In this document: piece by piece, positions 7,751-15,993 of the stretch
Numbering within the stretch: position 1 is the first letter of the stretch
Layout of the letters: each line of letters opens with the position of its first letter
DNA from: Pseudobdellovibrionaceae bacterium
GTDB lineage: Bacteria; Bdellovibrionota; Bdellovibrionia; Bdellovibrionales; Bdellovibrionaceae
Direction of reading: 5' to 3'
Assembly (NCBI GenBank): GCA_019637895.1
Contig: JAHBUU010000006.1
Coordinates: forward strand, 1-40,282
Length of the DNA stretch: 40,282 nucleotides
Made by a program: the position numbers and the translations under genes
Notes under the pieces: generated by a model
What the model was told of the DNA's origin: nothing
What the model saw: the letters and a program-made list of their open reading frames with translations, nothing else
The model's database searches: none

Positions 7751-10219
7751 TTAGAATGGTGTTCCGATTGAAAATTCGAACACTCCGTTTTCATGGTAAT
7801 ACGAAGTGCGCTTGAACGGAAAGCCCCATTCAAAACGCAACGGGCCAATCGGCGAGAACCAGCGGAGACCGAAGCCCCAGCTGCTATAGAAGCCGCCCTC
7901 GGTGATGGAGTCTTCGGCTTGGCCGATATCGTAGAAAACGACTCCGTACATTTCGGCTTCACGGATCATCGGGAATTGGAATTCCGTCTGCCATTGCAAC
8001 TGCTGCTCGCCACCCAGGAAGCGCAAAGCGCGATCTTCGGCGTCTTTGCTGCTGATTCCCCGAGTGACATAGGCATCATACAACATCTGCGAGCGCGCTT
8101 GTTTTCCGACCCGTCCGTAACGATAGCCACGGAGCGAGTAAGGTCCACCCAACAAGAATCGCTCGTTGAACGGGACAGCACGACCACTTTCCGTCGACCC
8201 GATCTGACCCCATTTCAGAGAGTTTCTCCAAACCACATCCCAGAAGAGATTGCGGAAGAACTGGAAATCGGCCCCAGCACGATAGTACTGGAGGTTTCCA
8301 CCGACCCAGCCCGTATTTCCCAAAGAAGTTCTCGCAAAAATCCCTTTGGACGGCTTGAAACGATCGTTTCTCGTATCGTACTCGATGGAGCCGGTCACGG
8401 TGCTCGCATCCCCGGACGCTGTTTCCAGAGGGAACAAGGCCGGATCCGTCACGCGAACCTTGTCGCCATTTCGGTCGGTCTCAAAGCGCTCGGACAAACG
8501 GGAGGCCGTGTAGCCATAACTCAAGAAGGCCCGGATGTTTTCACCGATCGGATGTCCCAAGCTGAGGGAAGCACCGGTTCGTTTCTCGTCATAATCCAAA
8601 CGGCCCGAGTTCGTGCTCTGGAAAGCTCGCACACCTGCGGACCAATCCGTATCCTGGAAGTAAGGATCCGTGAAGGACACATCGTAGACCTGATAGTCAC
8701 CAGCGATCGTCATCGACACGCCGAGGTTCTGTCCCCGACCCAGGAAGTTCGTCTGCTGGACCGATCCCCCGAACGTGAACTTGGTGGCCGTTCCGTAACC
8801 GGCGCTGACCTGAATCTGCCCCGTGTTCCGTTCCTTCACCACGATCTCGACATCCATCACATCCAGTTTTCCTGGCGGCGTGGATGTCTTGAAGTTCACC
8901 TCGTCGAAAAAGCCGAGACGCTGAACGTTCTCAAGGGACTGCCGACGACGAGTCTCGTTGTACAGTTCGCCTTCGCGGACTTTGAGTTCCCGACGCACGA
9001 CTTTGTCACGAGTCTTGGAGTTGCCGGTGACGTTGATTTTTCCGAAGTAAACCTTGTCACCTTTCGCGATATCGAAGACCACGTCGATCTTGCTTTCATC
9101 CTCGTGGAAAACCCAGCGCGGAATGACGTTCGCATAGGCGTATCCGAGATCCCCGTACTTCGCCTGCAATTCGCCCAGATCTTTTTGCAAGACATCGTAG
9201 GCAAACACATCGTTCTCGTCGATCTTGATCGCTTGGAACAATTCCTGACGGCTGAACAGCAGGTCCCCGGCAAAGTCGACTTCGCCCACCTTGTACTGTT
9301 TGCCCTCTTCGATCCGGAAGGTTAGGTAAATGCCTTTTTTATCCGGAGTGACGCTGACCTGCGGACGCTCGACCTTGGCTTGAATATAACCCAGGTTGTA
9401 ATAGCTGAATCGCAGCGCCATGATGTCGCGCTCGAAGACCTCTTGCTTGTAAGCACCCGATCCAGACAAGGCCGTGAAATACCCTTGCTCCTGGGTAAAG
9501 AGACGCCCCTTCAACAGTTCCGTCGACAGCTTTTCGTTCCCGATGAAGAGGATCTTTTTGACCTTTACCTTTTCGCCTTCTTCGACTTTGAAGACGACAT
9601 TCACGGTTTCGTCTTTTTTGACGTCCACCACTTCAAAATCGATTTTCGCCAGGAAGTAGCCCTTGTCCTCGTAAAGCTTTTGCAGCTTTTCGACGGCTTC
9701 ACGAACTTTGAACTGATTCAAAATTTCGTAGGCCTTGAGACCAGAGGCTTCCAGAAGTTCTTCGGCTTTCAGTTCCGAGTTTCCCTGAAAAAGGATTTCG
9801 GTGACCGAGGGCTTTTCGAGGATCTTGTAGGTCAAACGAACCGAACTTCCCGCGACTTGGCGGTCCACCTGAATGTCGTTGAAATATCCCAGGCGGAACA
9901 GATTCAGAACGTCTTCACGAATCGCTTCGTCCGTGGCCAGATCGCCCGGCTTCATTTTCAAACGAGCCAGGATCGCGTCCTTTTCCAATTTGCGCTGTCC
10001 TTCGACGACGATTTCAGAAACGGTGCGGGAAGACAGATTAGAGGCCGGAGTTGTTTTGGCCGCAGGAGAGGTTTTTTGACCAGTGCGAGTCGGAGTTTTG
10101 GCAGGCGCTTTTTTCGGCGCGGCAGCCTTGGGGCGGGTTTTGGTTTGGGCCTTTGCAAAGTGAGAATCCACTCCGCCGAAAGCCATCAAAAAAACCGGAA
10201 GAAGCAAATGAGCACGCAC
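7751..10219 (-). CDS. bamA: Outer-membrane protein assembly factor BamA
   Basis: BamA folds beta-barrel proteins into the outer membrane. With the GTG start at 10219 the protein has 822 aa and a clean signal peptide (RAHLLLPVFLMAFGG... to AKA-Q). An ATG at 10273 would add 18 residues that spoil the signal. After the signal comes a Lys/Pro/Ala-rich linker, then five POTRA repeats (about 45-410; e.g. VEGQRKLEKDAILARLKMKPGD and VTGNSKTRDKVVRRELKVREGELYN). The 16-strand barrel follows, with the loop-6 motif LRGYRYGR, and the chain ends EFSIGTPF with terminal Phe. It is the first gene of the skp-lpx operon. The Lys/Pro-rich linker before POTRA1 is not usual for BamA. Confidence 0.96.
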   Translation of the reverse strand: MRAHLLLPVFLMAFGGVDSHFAKAQTKTRPKAAAPKKAPAKTPTRTGQKTSPAAKTTPASNLSSRTVSEIVVEGQRKLEKDAILARLKMKPGDLATDEAIREDVLNLFRLGYFNDIQVDRQVAGSSVRLTYKILEKPSVTEILFQGNSELKAEELLEASGLKAYEILNQFKVREAVEKLQKLYEDKGYFLAKIDFEVVDVKKDETVNVVFKVEEGEKVKVKKILFIGNEKLSTELLKGRLFTQEQGYFTALSGSGAYKQEVFERDIMALRFSYYNLGYIQAKVERPQVSVTPDKKGIYLTFRIEEGKQYKVGEVDFAGDLLFSRQELFQAIKIDENDVFAYDVLQKDLGELQAKYGDLGYAYANVIPRWVFHEDESKIDVVFDIAKGDKVYFGKINVTGNSKTRDKVVRRELKVREGELYNETRRRQSLENVQRLGFFDEVNFKTSTPPGKLDVMDVEIVVKERNTGQIQVSAGYGTATKFTFGGSVQQTNFLGRGQNLGVSMTIAGDYQVYDVSFTDPYFQDTDWSAGVRAFQSTNSGRLDYDEKRTGASLSLGHPIGENIRAFLSYGYTASRLSERFETDRNGDKVRVTDPALFPLETASGDASTVTGSIEYDTRNDRFKPSKGIFARTSLGNTGWVGGNLQYYRAGADFQFFRNLFWDVVWRNSLKWGQIGSTESGRAVPFNERFLLGGPYSLRGYRYGRVGKQARSQMLYDAYVTRGISSKDAEDRALRFLGGEQQLQWQTEFQFPMIREAEMYGVVFYDIGQAEDSITEGGFYSSWGFGLRWFSPIGPLRFEWGFPFKRTSYYHENGVFEFSIGTPF

Positions 10220-10596
10220 GATGTTTGTTCCGCCCCGTTGACTTGGGGAACCGACACCAGGTCTCGGCTCCACGTTCCACCCCTCAAAATCGCAGTTTTA
10301 GTTCGTGATTATGAGGACTTAAATGCACCTCAGAAAAACGGAATCCCCGAGAGAAGTCGAGGAAAAACAGCCCACTTTAGCGGCGCATCATGTCCCAAGA
10401 GAGCCCCATTGTTGCCTTTTCCCCTCAGTCTCAAGCGTCTCGGTCCCAGAATGCCCAAAGAGCAAGCGACAGAACCTTCTTCGAAGCGCTTCCCTCTTCG
10501 ACAAGCTCGCTGCTCCGCGAAGGAGCCTTGGCGGAATCAGGATTTGTCGGAGATACTCCGAAAGATCTGCTTGCGCTCTCAACCGAAGGACTTTTC
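10220..10596. other. Divergent intergenic region between bamA and the AGE-family gene
   Basis: This 377-bp stretch lies between the two chosen starts. It must hold the bamA promoter on the minus strand; I see CATAAT near 10312-10317 (minus) but no convincing -35. Two small symmetric elements are visible: GAAGCGCTTC, a perfect 10-bp palindrome (10483-10492), and GCTCC-gcgaa-GGAGC (10512-10526). From 10390 it is also open in frame with the downstream gene, so the right half could be coding if the ATG at 10390 is used. The encoded Ser/Gln-rich peptide does not resemble the family. Confidence 0.4.
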
Positions 10597-11769
10597 GTGA
10601 ACCAAACAGCCACTCATCTGATTCAGAAATCCCAACAATGGCTCAAGGACGACGTCTTCCCGCTTTGGCTGGATCGAGGTGTCGATCGACAAAACGGTGG
10701 TTTCATTGAAAGCCTTTCGTTTTTCGGTCAACCCTCGGACGTTCCTCGCCGTGCGATGGTTCAAGCGCGCCAAATTTATTCTTTTGTCACCGCCGCAAAA
10801 CTGAAGAGCTGCGACTCCACAACCGCACTCGAGACCGCTCTTGAGGCCGCCCGCACTTTTCAAAAAAATTATCTGCTGGAATCCGGTGCCTGCCTTCATG
10901 CCACCCATGCCAACGGCCAACCGCAAAACACCTCCCATGAGTTGTACACACAGGCCTTTGCCCTTTTCGCTTTGGCCAATGCGTACGGCATCTCGAAAGA
11001 CGGCTCTTTCAAAAACAGCGCATTGAAACTTTTGGCTTACTTGGAACGCGAACGGGTCGCTCCGGCTGGCGGCTACACCGAAATCAAAGACGGAAAAACC
11101 CTGTATCAGTCCAATCCGCATATGCATTTGTTCGAAGCCGCCCTGGCCTGGATCGCTGTCGACCCCACCGAAAAAAGCTGGCAAGAACTCGCCCAAAAAC
11201 TGTTCACTCTGTGCACGACCAAATTCATCCAGCCCGAAACGGGCACTCTCGCCGAACACTTTACCGCCGACTGGAAGCCAGAGCTTCATGCCGGACGATT
11301 CCTTCTTGAGCCCGGCCATCATTTCGAATGGGCTTGGCTGCTGTCCGTCGATCAGGATCTTGGAGGCCCCGACAGCCACAAGATCCGCCATCGCCTGCGT
11401 GATATCGGCGAACGCGGCGTCGATGCAAACACCCATCTCGCCTACGATGAAATTTGGAATGATCTTTCGCCCAAGAAAAAGAGCTCGCGCTTTTGGCCCC
11501 ACTGCGAACGCATCAAGGCGGCTGTGAAACTGGGACTCGAAGTTCCTGCCGATCAGCAGGCGGCTTTCGCCTTGTCTGCCGATCAAGCCTTGGAGGCCCT
11601 GTTCGGATACTTCCAGACGTCAGTGAAGGGCTTGTGGCAAGATGCTCGTCAAGAGGATGGCTCATTCACAAAACAAGATCCCAAGGCGAGCTCGCTCTAT
11701 CACATCATCAATGCCATGGATGAGTATGTAAACCTACGACCGAAGCTCAACGACTCAGTCGAGAAATAA
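10597..11769 (+). CDS. AGE family sugar epimerase/isomerase (N-acylglucosamine 2-epimerase / mannose isomerase type)
   Basis: The protein belongs to the (alpha/alpha)6-barrel AGE superfamily, which interconverts GlcNAc/ManNAc or mannose (6-phosphate)/fructose. Key blocks are WLDRGVDRQNGGFIE near the N-terminus, RAMVQARQIYSF, NPHMHLFEAALAW, the hallmark EPGHHFEWAWLL (11308-11343), and SSLYHIINAMDEY at the end. I choose the GTG at 10597 because GAAGGA lies 6 nt upstream and the resulting 390 aa fit the family. An in-frame ATG at 10390 would add 69 Ser/Gln-rich residues with no Shine-Dalgarno. It is divergent from bamA and convergent with the glutaminyl cyclase gene. The substrate is not determined. 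Confidence 0.85.
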   Translation: MNQTATHLIQKSQQWLKDDVFPLWLDRGVDRQNGGFIESLSFFGQPSDVPRRAMVQARQIYSFVTAAKLKSCDSTTALETALEAARTFQKNYLLESGACLHATHANGQPQNTSHELYTQAFALFALANAYGISKDGSFKNSALKLLAYLERERVAPAGGYTEIKDGKTLYQSNPHMHLFEAALAWIAVDPTEKSWQELAQKLFTLCTTKFIQPETGTLAEHFTADWKPELHAGRFLLEPGHHFEWAWLLSVDQDLGGPDSHKIRHRLRDIGERGVDANTHLAYDEIWNDLSPKKKSSRFWPHCERIKAAVKLGLEVPADQQAAFALSADQALEALFGYFQTSVKGLWQDARQEDGSFTKQDPKASSLYHIINAMDEYVNLRPKLNDSVEK

Positions 11770-11780
11770 ATCCGGCCTTC

Positions 11781-11812
11781 CGGCATCTCGATGTTTTCGC
11801 ATCACGATGCCG
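11781..11812. terminator. Stem-loop between convergent genes, possible bidirectional terminator
   Basis: CGGCATC pairs with GATGCCG, and inside it GATG pairs with CATC around a TTTTCG loop, with a 2x2 internal mismatch. It lies 12 nt after the AGE gene stop and 8 nt past the stop of the convergent glutaminyl cyclase gene. There is no long T-run on either side, so it may be a terminator or simply an mRNA 3'-end stabiliser. Confidence 0.45.
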
Positions 11813-11819
11813 TGAAAAC

Positions 11820-12740
11820 TTATTTCTGAGTGGGGGCTCCGCAGGGGCCCTGACTTGGATTGCAACCGGTCCCGGGACTTCCGGGCCGAAGCTGCTGAAG
11901 ACCTGGAAGGCCCGGTAGACTCGGAGGTTTCGGCGCCGAACTTTTCACCATACGGGTTTTGAAAAGCACCGGCCAATTTTTACCGGTCAGATAGAACTTG
12001 TCGTTGTCTTTGTCGAAGGCGATCCCATTCAAAACAAAGTTGCGATCTGCCGCCAATGGATTTCCATGGGGTTTTGGAATCTGCTTCACCAGATTGGTCA
12101 TGTCGGCCCGGGCCTCGACACAACCCGTTTCAGGATTGATCCGAACGATTTCGTTGCTGCCAAAGATGTTCGCGTAGACTTTTCCATTCACGAACTCGAG
12201 TTCGTTCAAACCGGTCACCGGTCCGTTTTCATCGCGGACAGCGACCTTGGTGGATTTCTCCAGATTCTCGGGGTCGTGAAAACTCAACTGATGACTGCCA
12301 TCCGAAGAGATCAAACGCTTGCCGTCGTTCGCAAGCCCCCAGCCCTCTTTCAGCGGTGACGGCATCGTCTTGAGCAGTTTGCCGTTCATATCGTAAACAT
12401 AAGCGACTTTGTTTTTATAGGTGAGCTGATAAATCTTGCCGTTCAGGATGGTCATGCCTTCGCCGAAAATCTGCTGACCCGCTTCTTTTTTTTCGCCGTG
12501 ATCCACCAGGGTCTCAACCTTGCCGTCCATCGAGATGCGATTGATTTTCGTCGTGTCTTTGTAGGCGCCCGTGCTTTCGTAGAAAGCACCGTCATGAATC
12601 TCCAGGCCTTGAGTAAAACCGACCGGGTTTCTGGCGACAACGGATTCAACTTGGAAATCAATGTACTCAGGAGCCGGACACGCCGGAGCGGCAGAAGCTC
12701 CATTCACGAGAATCAGAAAAACGGCATTCAAGGCAATCAT
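11820..12740 (-). CDS. Secreted glutaminyl-peptide cyclotransferase (plant-type glutamine cyclotransferase)
   Basis: This 306-aa protein belongs to the five-bladed beta-propeller glutamine cyclotransferase family, which converts N-terminal Gln to pyroglutamate. The start is ATG at 12740 with GGGAGG 5 nt upstream; an in-frame ATG 21 nt earlier precedes the RBS and is rejected. It has a signal peptide (MIALNAVFLILVNGASA). Family motifs are NPVGFTQGLEI and YESTGAYKDTTKINRI at the front, EGWGLANDGKRLISSDGS in the middle, and LNELEFVNGKVYANIF. The C-terminal 45 residues are Pro/Gly-rich with two Cys and lie outside the propeller. It is 52 nt downstream of lolD. It probably acts in the periplasm or outside; the target is unknown. 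Confidence 0.9.
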   Translation of the reverse strand: MIALNAVFLILVNGASAAPACPAPEYIDFQVESVVARNPVGFTQGLEIHDGAFYESTGAYKDTTKINRISMDGKVETLVDHGEKKEAGQQIFGEGMTILNGKIYQLTYKNKVAYVYDMNGKLLKTMPSPLKEGWGLANDGKRLISSDGSHQLSFHDPENLEKSTKVAVRDENGPVTGLNELEFVNGKVYANIFGSNEIVRINPETGCVEARADMTNLVKQIPKPHGNPLAADRNFVLNGIAFDKDNDKFYLTGKNWPVLFKTRMVKSSAPKPPSLPGLPGLQQLRPGSPGTGCNPSQGPCGAPTQK

Positions 12741-12792
12741 AGGCCCTCCCGGTTCTTCCATTCTAAAGAAGAACCGAAGGGTTTCTCAACTT

Positions 12793-13494
12793 CTAAAATC
12801 GGCTATAGCCTAATCCTGTTTGCTTCCACTTGCCGTCGCTCATCTCTAGGACCCGTGGGAAGCGAGCGGCGAAGTCTCGATCATGGGTGACAACGACCAA
12901 GGTCAAGCCCAAGGTCTTTTTCAGCTCGAAAAAAAGATCCTGGATCTTCAGACTGTTCGCCGAATCCAAATTCCCCGTGGGCTCGTCTGCGAACAAAATG
13001 CGGGGACGACGGATCAAGGCTCTGGCGATGGCCACGCGCTGCAACTCGCCGCCCGACATCTGCGTCGGATAGTGTTCTTTGCGTGCCCCAAGTCCCAGTA
13101 GAGACAACAGTTCTTCGGACCGGTTTTTCAAAGGCCCCAGGGTCTCGCCAGCAATACGTCCTGGCAGCATGACATTTTCAAGAGCCGTGAGCTCGCTCAG
13201 AAGATGATGGAATTGAAAAACGAAGCCCATTTTTTCATTTCGGAATCGGGACAGCTCCTCGTCATTCATCTGCAGGAGTCCACGTCCCTCAAACCACAAT
13301 TCCCCTTCGGTGGGTTGATCCAAAGCTCCGATGATCTGCAACAGCGTGCTTTTGCCGGCTCCACTTGCGCCGATGATGCCCACCGCTTCGCCTTCGCGAA
13401 TCTCGATATCGATCCCCTTCAGGATCTCAAGCTGACCTTCGCCCTGATTGTAAACTTTCCGAAGCCCCTGAGCTTTCAAGAGAACATCAGACAT
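12793..13494 (-). CDS. lolD: Lipoprotein-releasing ABC transporter ATP-binding protein LolD
   Basis: LolD powers extraction of lipoproteins from the inner membrane for delivery to the outer membrane. The 233-aa protein has Walker A GASGAGKST (42-50), a Q-loop in VFQFHHLL, the ABC signature MSGGELQRVAIARAL, Walker B ILFADEPTGNLD and the switch-His motif VTHD. The FVFQFHHLLSELTALENVMLP block is typical of LolD/MacB-type ATPases. It overlaps the permease gene by 8 nt. The window contains several lipoproteins that would be clients (DUF3108, VWA protein, LptE). Confidence 0.93.
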   Translation of the reverse strand: MSDVLLKAQGLRKVYNQGEGQLEILKGIDIEIREGEAVGIIGASGAGKSTLLQIIGALDQPTEGELWFEGRGLLQMNDEELSRFRNEKMGFVFQFHHLLSELTALENVMLPGRIAGETLGPLKNRSEELLSLLGLGARKEHYPTQMSGGELQRVAIARALIRRPRILFADEPTGNLDSANSLKIQDLFFELKKTLGLTLVVVTHDRDFAARFPRVLEMSDGKWKQTGLGYSRF

Positions 13495-14716
13495 TTCGAA
13501 GTCCTTCCGTTGGATTCAATCGCGCCGCTCTCCAGGCAGGAGCCAGGGTCGCCAAGAAACAGACCATCACCGTGGCAAACCAAATGGCCAGGAGATCAAT
13601 GCCCCGAACCGAGGCTCGAACATTATCGACCTTATAGACCGCTCCCGACATCACCTGAAAATGGCTTTGCAGGAACTCGAAACCTTCGCACAGAACAAGC
13701 CCCAGCAGAGTGCCTCCGACGAAGCCAGCACAACCGATGACGATTCCCTGAGCGCTGAAAATCCTGAGCAAGGATTTTCGATTCAAGCCCAAAGCCTTCA
13801 TCAATGCGATATCATCCGTGCGTCGGAGAACATTCACGAACAGCGTACTCGTGACATTGAAGGCCGCGACCAAAACGATAATGAAGACGACAAAAAAGAT
13901 CACGACCCGTTCAAGACGAACGGCCTCGAACAAGTTCTGATTCAGCTCACGCCAATCCGCGACGTAGTAAGAAGCTCCCAAAGCCTGGCTCAGGTGAAAA
14001 GCCGAAGCCCTCGCCCGCTCAGCATCTTGAAACTTGAGCAGCAGGCCGAGATGGCGATCGCCGACCTCTGCCAAATCTTGCACCGGTTTCAGATCACCAA
14101 GCAGGAATCGTTCGTTCCAGTCATTTTTCCCCAGATCCAAGACACCACGAACAATGAAGGTTCCGACCTTGCGACGAAAACGCTCGGGATCGTAACCGTC
14201 GGAAATCGGCACGACGACACGGATTCGATCCCCGGCTTTCAGAGAGTGTCGTTTCGCCAGGCCCATTCCGATCATCACACCAGGAGTGTCACCGTCTGGC
14301 GCCGTCGAGACCTCTCCGTCTTTCAAACGGTTTTTAAGATTCATCACCTGGTCACGCCGATCGGCATCCACGGCCATCAAGACCGTTCCCGAGATTTTCC
14401 CTTGATGAACGAAGAGTCCTTCGACTTGAAAAAAACGAGTGGCGGCAACGAGCTCGGGCTCGAGATCCTTGATGCGGTTTTCAAGCAGGCGCCAGTCCTC
14501 AGCCCCGGCCCGCGATCTTTGGATGACCTGAACATGGCCACGAACATCCGACATGGCCTCGCGGAGCGTGCGTTCGAAGCCACTCATCACGGCCATCGAG
14601 GCCACCAGGCTTGCGACCCCCAAGCAAAGACCGATCAGGGACAGAAAAGCCGAACCTCCAAGGAAGGTCTTGCGGGAAAACAAAAGCTTCCAAGCGATCC
14701 AGGCTTCCAACTTCAT
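13487..14716 (-). CDS. lolC: Lipoprotein-releasing system permease LolC/LolE
   Basis: This 409-aa protein has the LolC/E layout: one N-terminal TM helix (about 15-45, FLSLIGLCLGVASLVASMAV), a large periplasmic domain (about 50-270), and three TM helices at the end making the FtsX domain (VVIFFVVFIIVLVAAFNVTSTL; GIVIGCAGFVGGTLLGLVL; IWFATVMVCFLATLAPAWRAARLNP). It has the family phrase MSGFERTLREAMSDVRGHVQV after TM1. Only one permease gene is present, so the transporter is probably a LolF-type homodimer, as in many bacteria with a single LolC/E. It overlaps prfB by 4 nt (ATGA) and lolD by 8 nt. Confidence 0.92.
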   Translation of the reverse strand: MKLEAWIAWKLLFSRKTFLGGSAFLSLIGLCLGVASLVASMAVMSGFERTLREAMSDVRGHVQVIQRSRAGAEDWRLLENRIKDLEPELVAATRFFQVEGLFVHQGKISGTVLMAVDADRRDQVMNLKNRLKDGEVSTAPDGDTPGVMIGMGLAKRHSLKAGDRIRVVVPISDGYDPERFRRKVGTFIVRGVLDLGKNDWNERFLLGDLKPVQDLAEVGDRHLGLLLKFQDAERARASAFHLSQALGASYYVADWRELNQNLFEAVRLERVVIFFVVFIIVLVAAFNVTSTLFVNVLRRTDDIALMKALGLNRKSLLRIFSAQGIVIGCAGFVGGTLLGLVLCEGFEFLQSHFQVMSGAVYKVDNVRASVRGIDLLAIWFATVMVCFLATLAPAWRAARLNPTEGLRNV

Positions 14717-15844
14717 TGAGCGGGAGCCTGATCCACGACGGTGGTTTTCAGGAAGGCCATGATGAAGGGCTCGACATCCCCATCCATGACGTCTTGAACC
14801 TGGCTGGTCTCATGATCGGTGCGATGATCTTTCACCATCTGATAAGGGTGCATGACGTAGGATCGGATCTGCGAACCCCACTCGATGTCTTTCTTGTTCG
14901 AGTTCATCGCGTCCTTTTCCTTGTTCCGCTTTTCGATTTCCTTTTCGTACAAGGCGGCTTTGAGCATCTTCAGGGCGCGTTCACGGTTCTGAATTTGAGA
15001 TCGCTGCGTCTGACAGGACACAATGATCCCCGACGGCAAGTGATACATCCGAACGGCCGAGTCCGTCTTGTTGACGTGCTGACCACCGGCGCCCGACGAA
15101 CGATAAGTTTCCACTTTCAGATCGGCCGGGTTGATTTCGATTTTGATGTCGTCGTCCACTTCCGCCCAAGCAAAGACCGACGCGAAAGACGTGTGCCGAC
15201 GAGCGTTCGAATCATAAGGAGAAATCCGCACCAAGCGATGAACCCCGCTCTCGGCCTTCATATAGCCGTAAGCATAGGGCCCTTCGATCAGCAGCGTGCA
15301 GGATTTGATGCCTGCGCCTTCGCCCTCGTTCACATCGAGAAGACTGACGGCAAAACCCTGCTTTTCGGCGTAGCGCATGTACATCCGCATCAGCATCGAG
15401 GCCCAATCGCAGGCTTCGGTCCCACCCGCTCCGGCGTTGATCGCCAGATAGGTGCTATTGGCATCGAGTTCGCCTGACAGCACCCGTTTCAGTTCAAGGC
15501 TCTTTCCGAGCTCGTCACAGGAGGCGAGCTCCTGCTTCACTTCGCTGAAGCTGTCCTCGTCCGAGGCCTCGACAGCCATTTCGAGCAAGACTTTGGCGTC
15601 TTCGAGTTTGGTCTGAAAGGTTTCGTATTCGTTCACTGCTTTTTCGAGCAGTGCTTTTTCCTGATTGAGCTTTTGCATTTCGGCGGGCTTTTCCCAGAGC
15701 GCGGGGTTTTCCGCCGACATCGCTAATTCATCGAGTCGCTTTTTTTTGCGATCGAGGTCAAAGATACCCCCGAAGTTCGGAGGACAATATTTCCAAATCG
15801 GAGATTCGCTTTTTTACTTCGTGAAGTTCTGCGGCCAAAGACAT
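14713..15844 (-). CDS. prfB: Peptide chain release factor 2, programmed +1 frameshift
   Basis: RF2 ends translation at UGA and UAA. The coding sequence is split: codons 1-28 run from the ATG at 15844 to 15761 and end in an in-frame TGA (15760-15758). A +1 slip on CTT then reads GAC from 15759 and continues to 14713, giving a 376-aa protein. The catalytic GGQ is at 253-255 in SGAGGQHVNKTDSAVR. The stop-recognition tripeptide is SPY at 208-210 rather than the usual SPF; the spacing of 45 residues to GGQ is that of E. coli RF2. It is followed directly by lolC (4-nt overlap). The downstream frame alone would lack the N-terminal helical segment. Confidence 0.96.
15757..15771 (-). promoter_or_regulatory. 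RF2 programmed +1 frameshift site
   Basis: On the minus strand the sequence reads GGGGG-TAT-CTT-TGA-C. The GGGGG (15771-15767) is the internal Shine-Dalgarno-like element, spaced 3 nt from the CTT slip codon. TGA followed by C is the poorly terminated stop. The arrangement is nearly base-for-base that of the E. coli prfB autoregulatory site. Low RF2 causes pausing at UGA and promotes the shift, so RF2 controls its own synthesis. Confidence 0.96.
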
Positions 15845-15932
15845 GAGATTCCTCGTTTTTTGATCTTCTGACTGTCCCAATGGACAACCAGCAAGTCAAG
15901 AACGAGGACAGCGGAATCATCTCGAGACGGTT

Positions 15933-15958
15933 TTGCCATGCGGCAGACCCGCAGGCAA
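15933..15958. other. Stem-loop between ybeY and prfB
   Basis: TTGCC-at-GCGG-cagac-CCGC-a-GGCAA forms a 9-bp stem with a small internal loop in the 149-bp gap between the ybeY stop and the prfB start. Neither side has a U-run, so it does not look like a classical terminator. It could be an mRNA processing or stability element. Confidence 0.35.
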
Positions 15959-15993
15959 CTCCTCGCCGAGATCAGAGATCTCTCTGAAGCGAA

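Noticed and set aside
7793-9325. 510-codon plus-strand frame inside bamA
   Set aside because: Antisense to the BamA barrel and POTRA domains; no RBS or recognisable domain.
15758-15844. prfB read as a pseudogene because of the in-frame TGA
   Set aside because: The CTT-TGA-C slip site and GGGGG element are exactly those of programmed frameshifting.
15933-15958. Intrinsic terminator after ybeY
   Set aside because: The stem is good but there is no U-run on either strand, so I list it only as a stem-loop.
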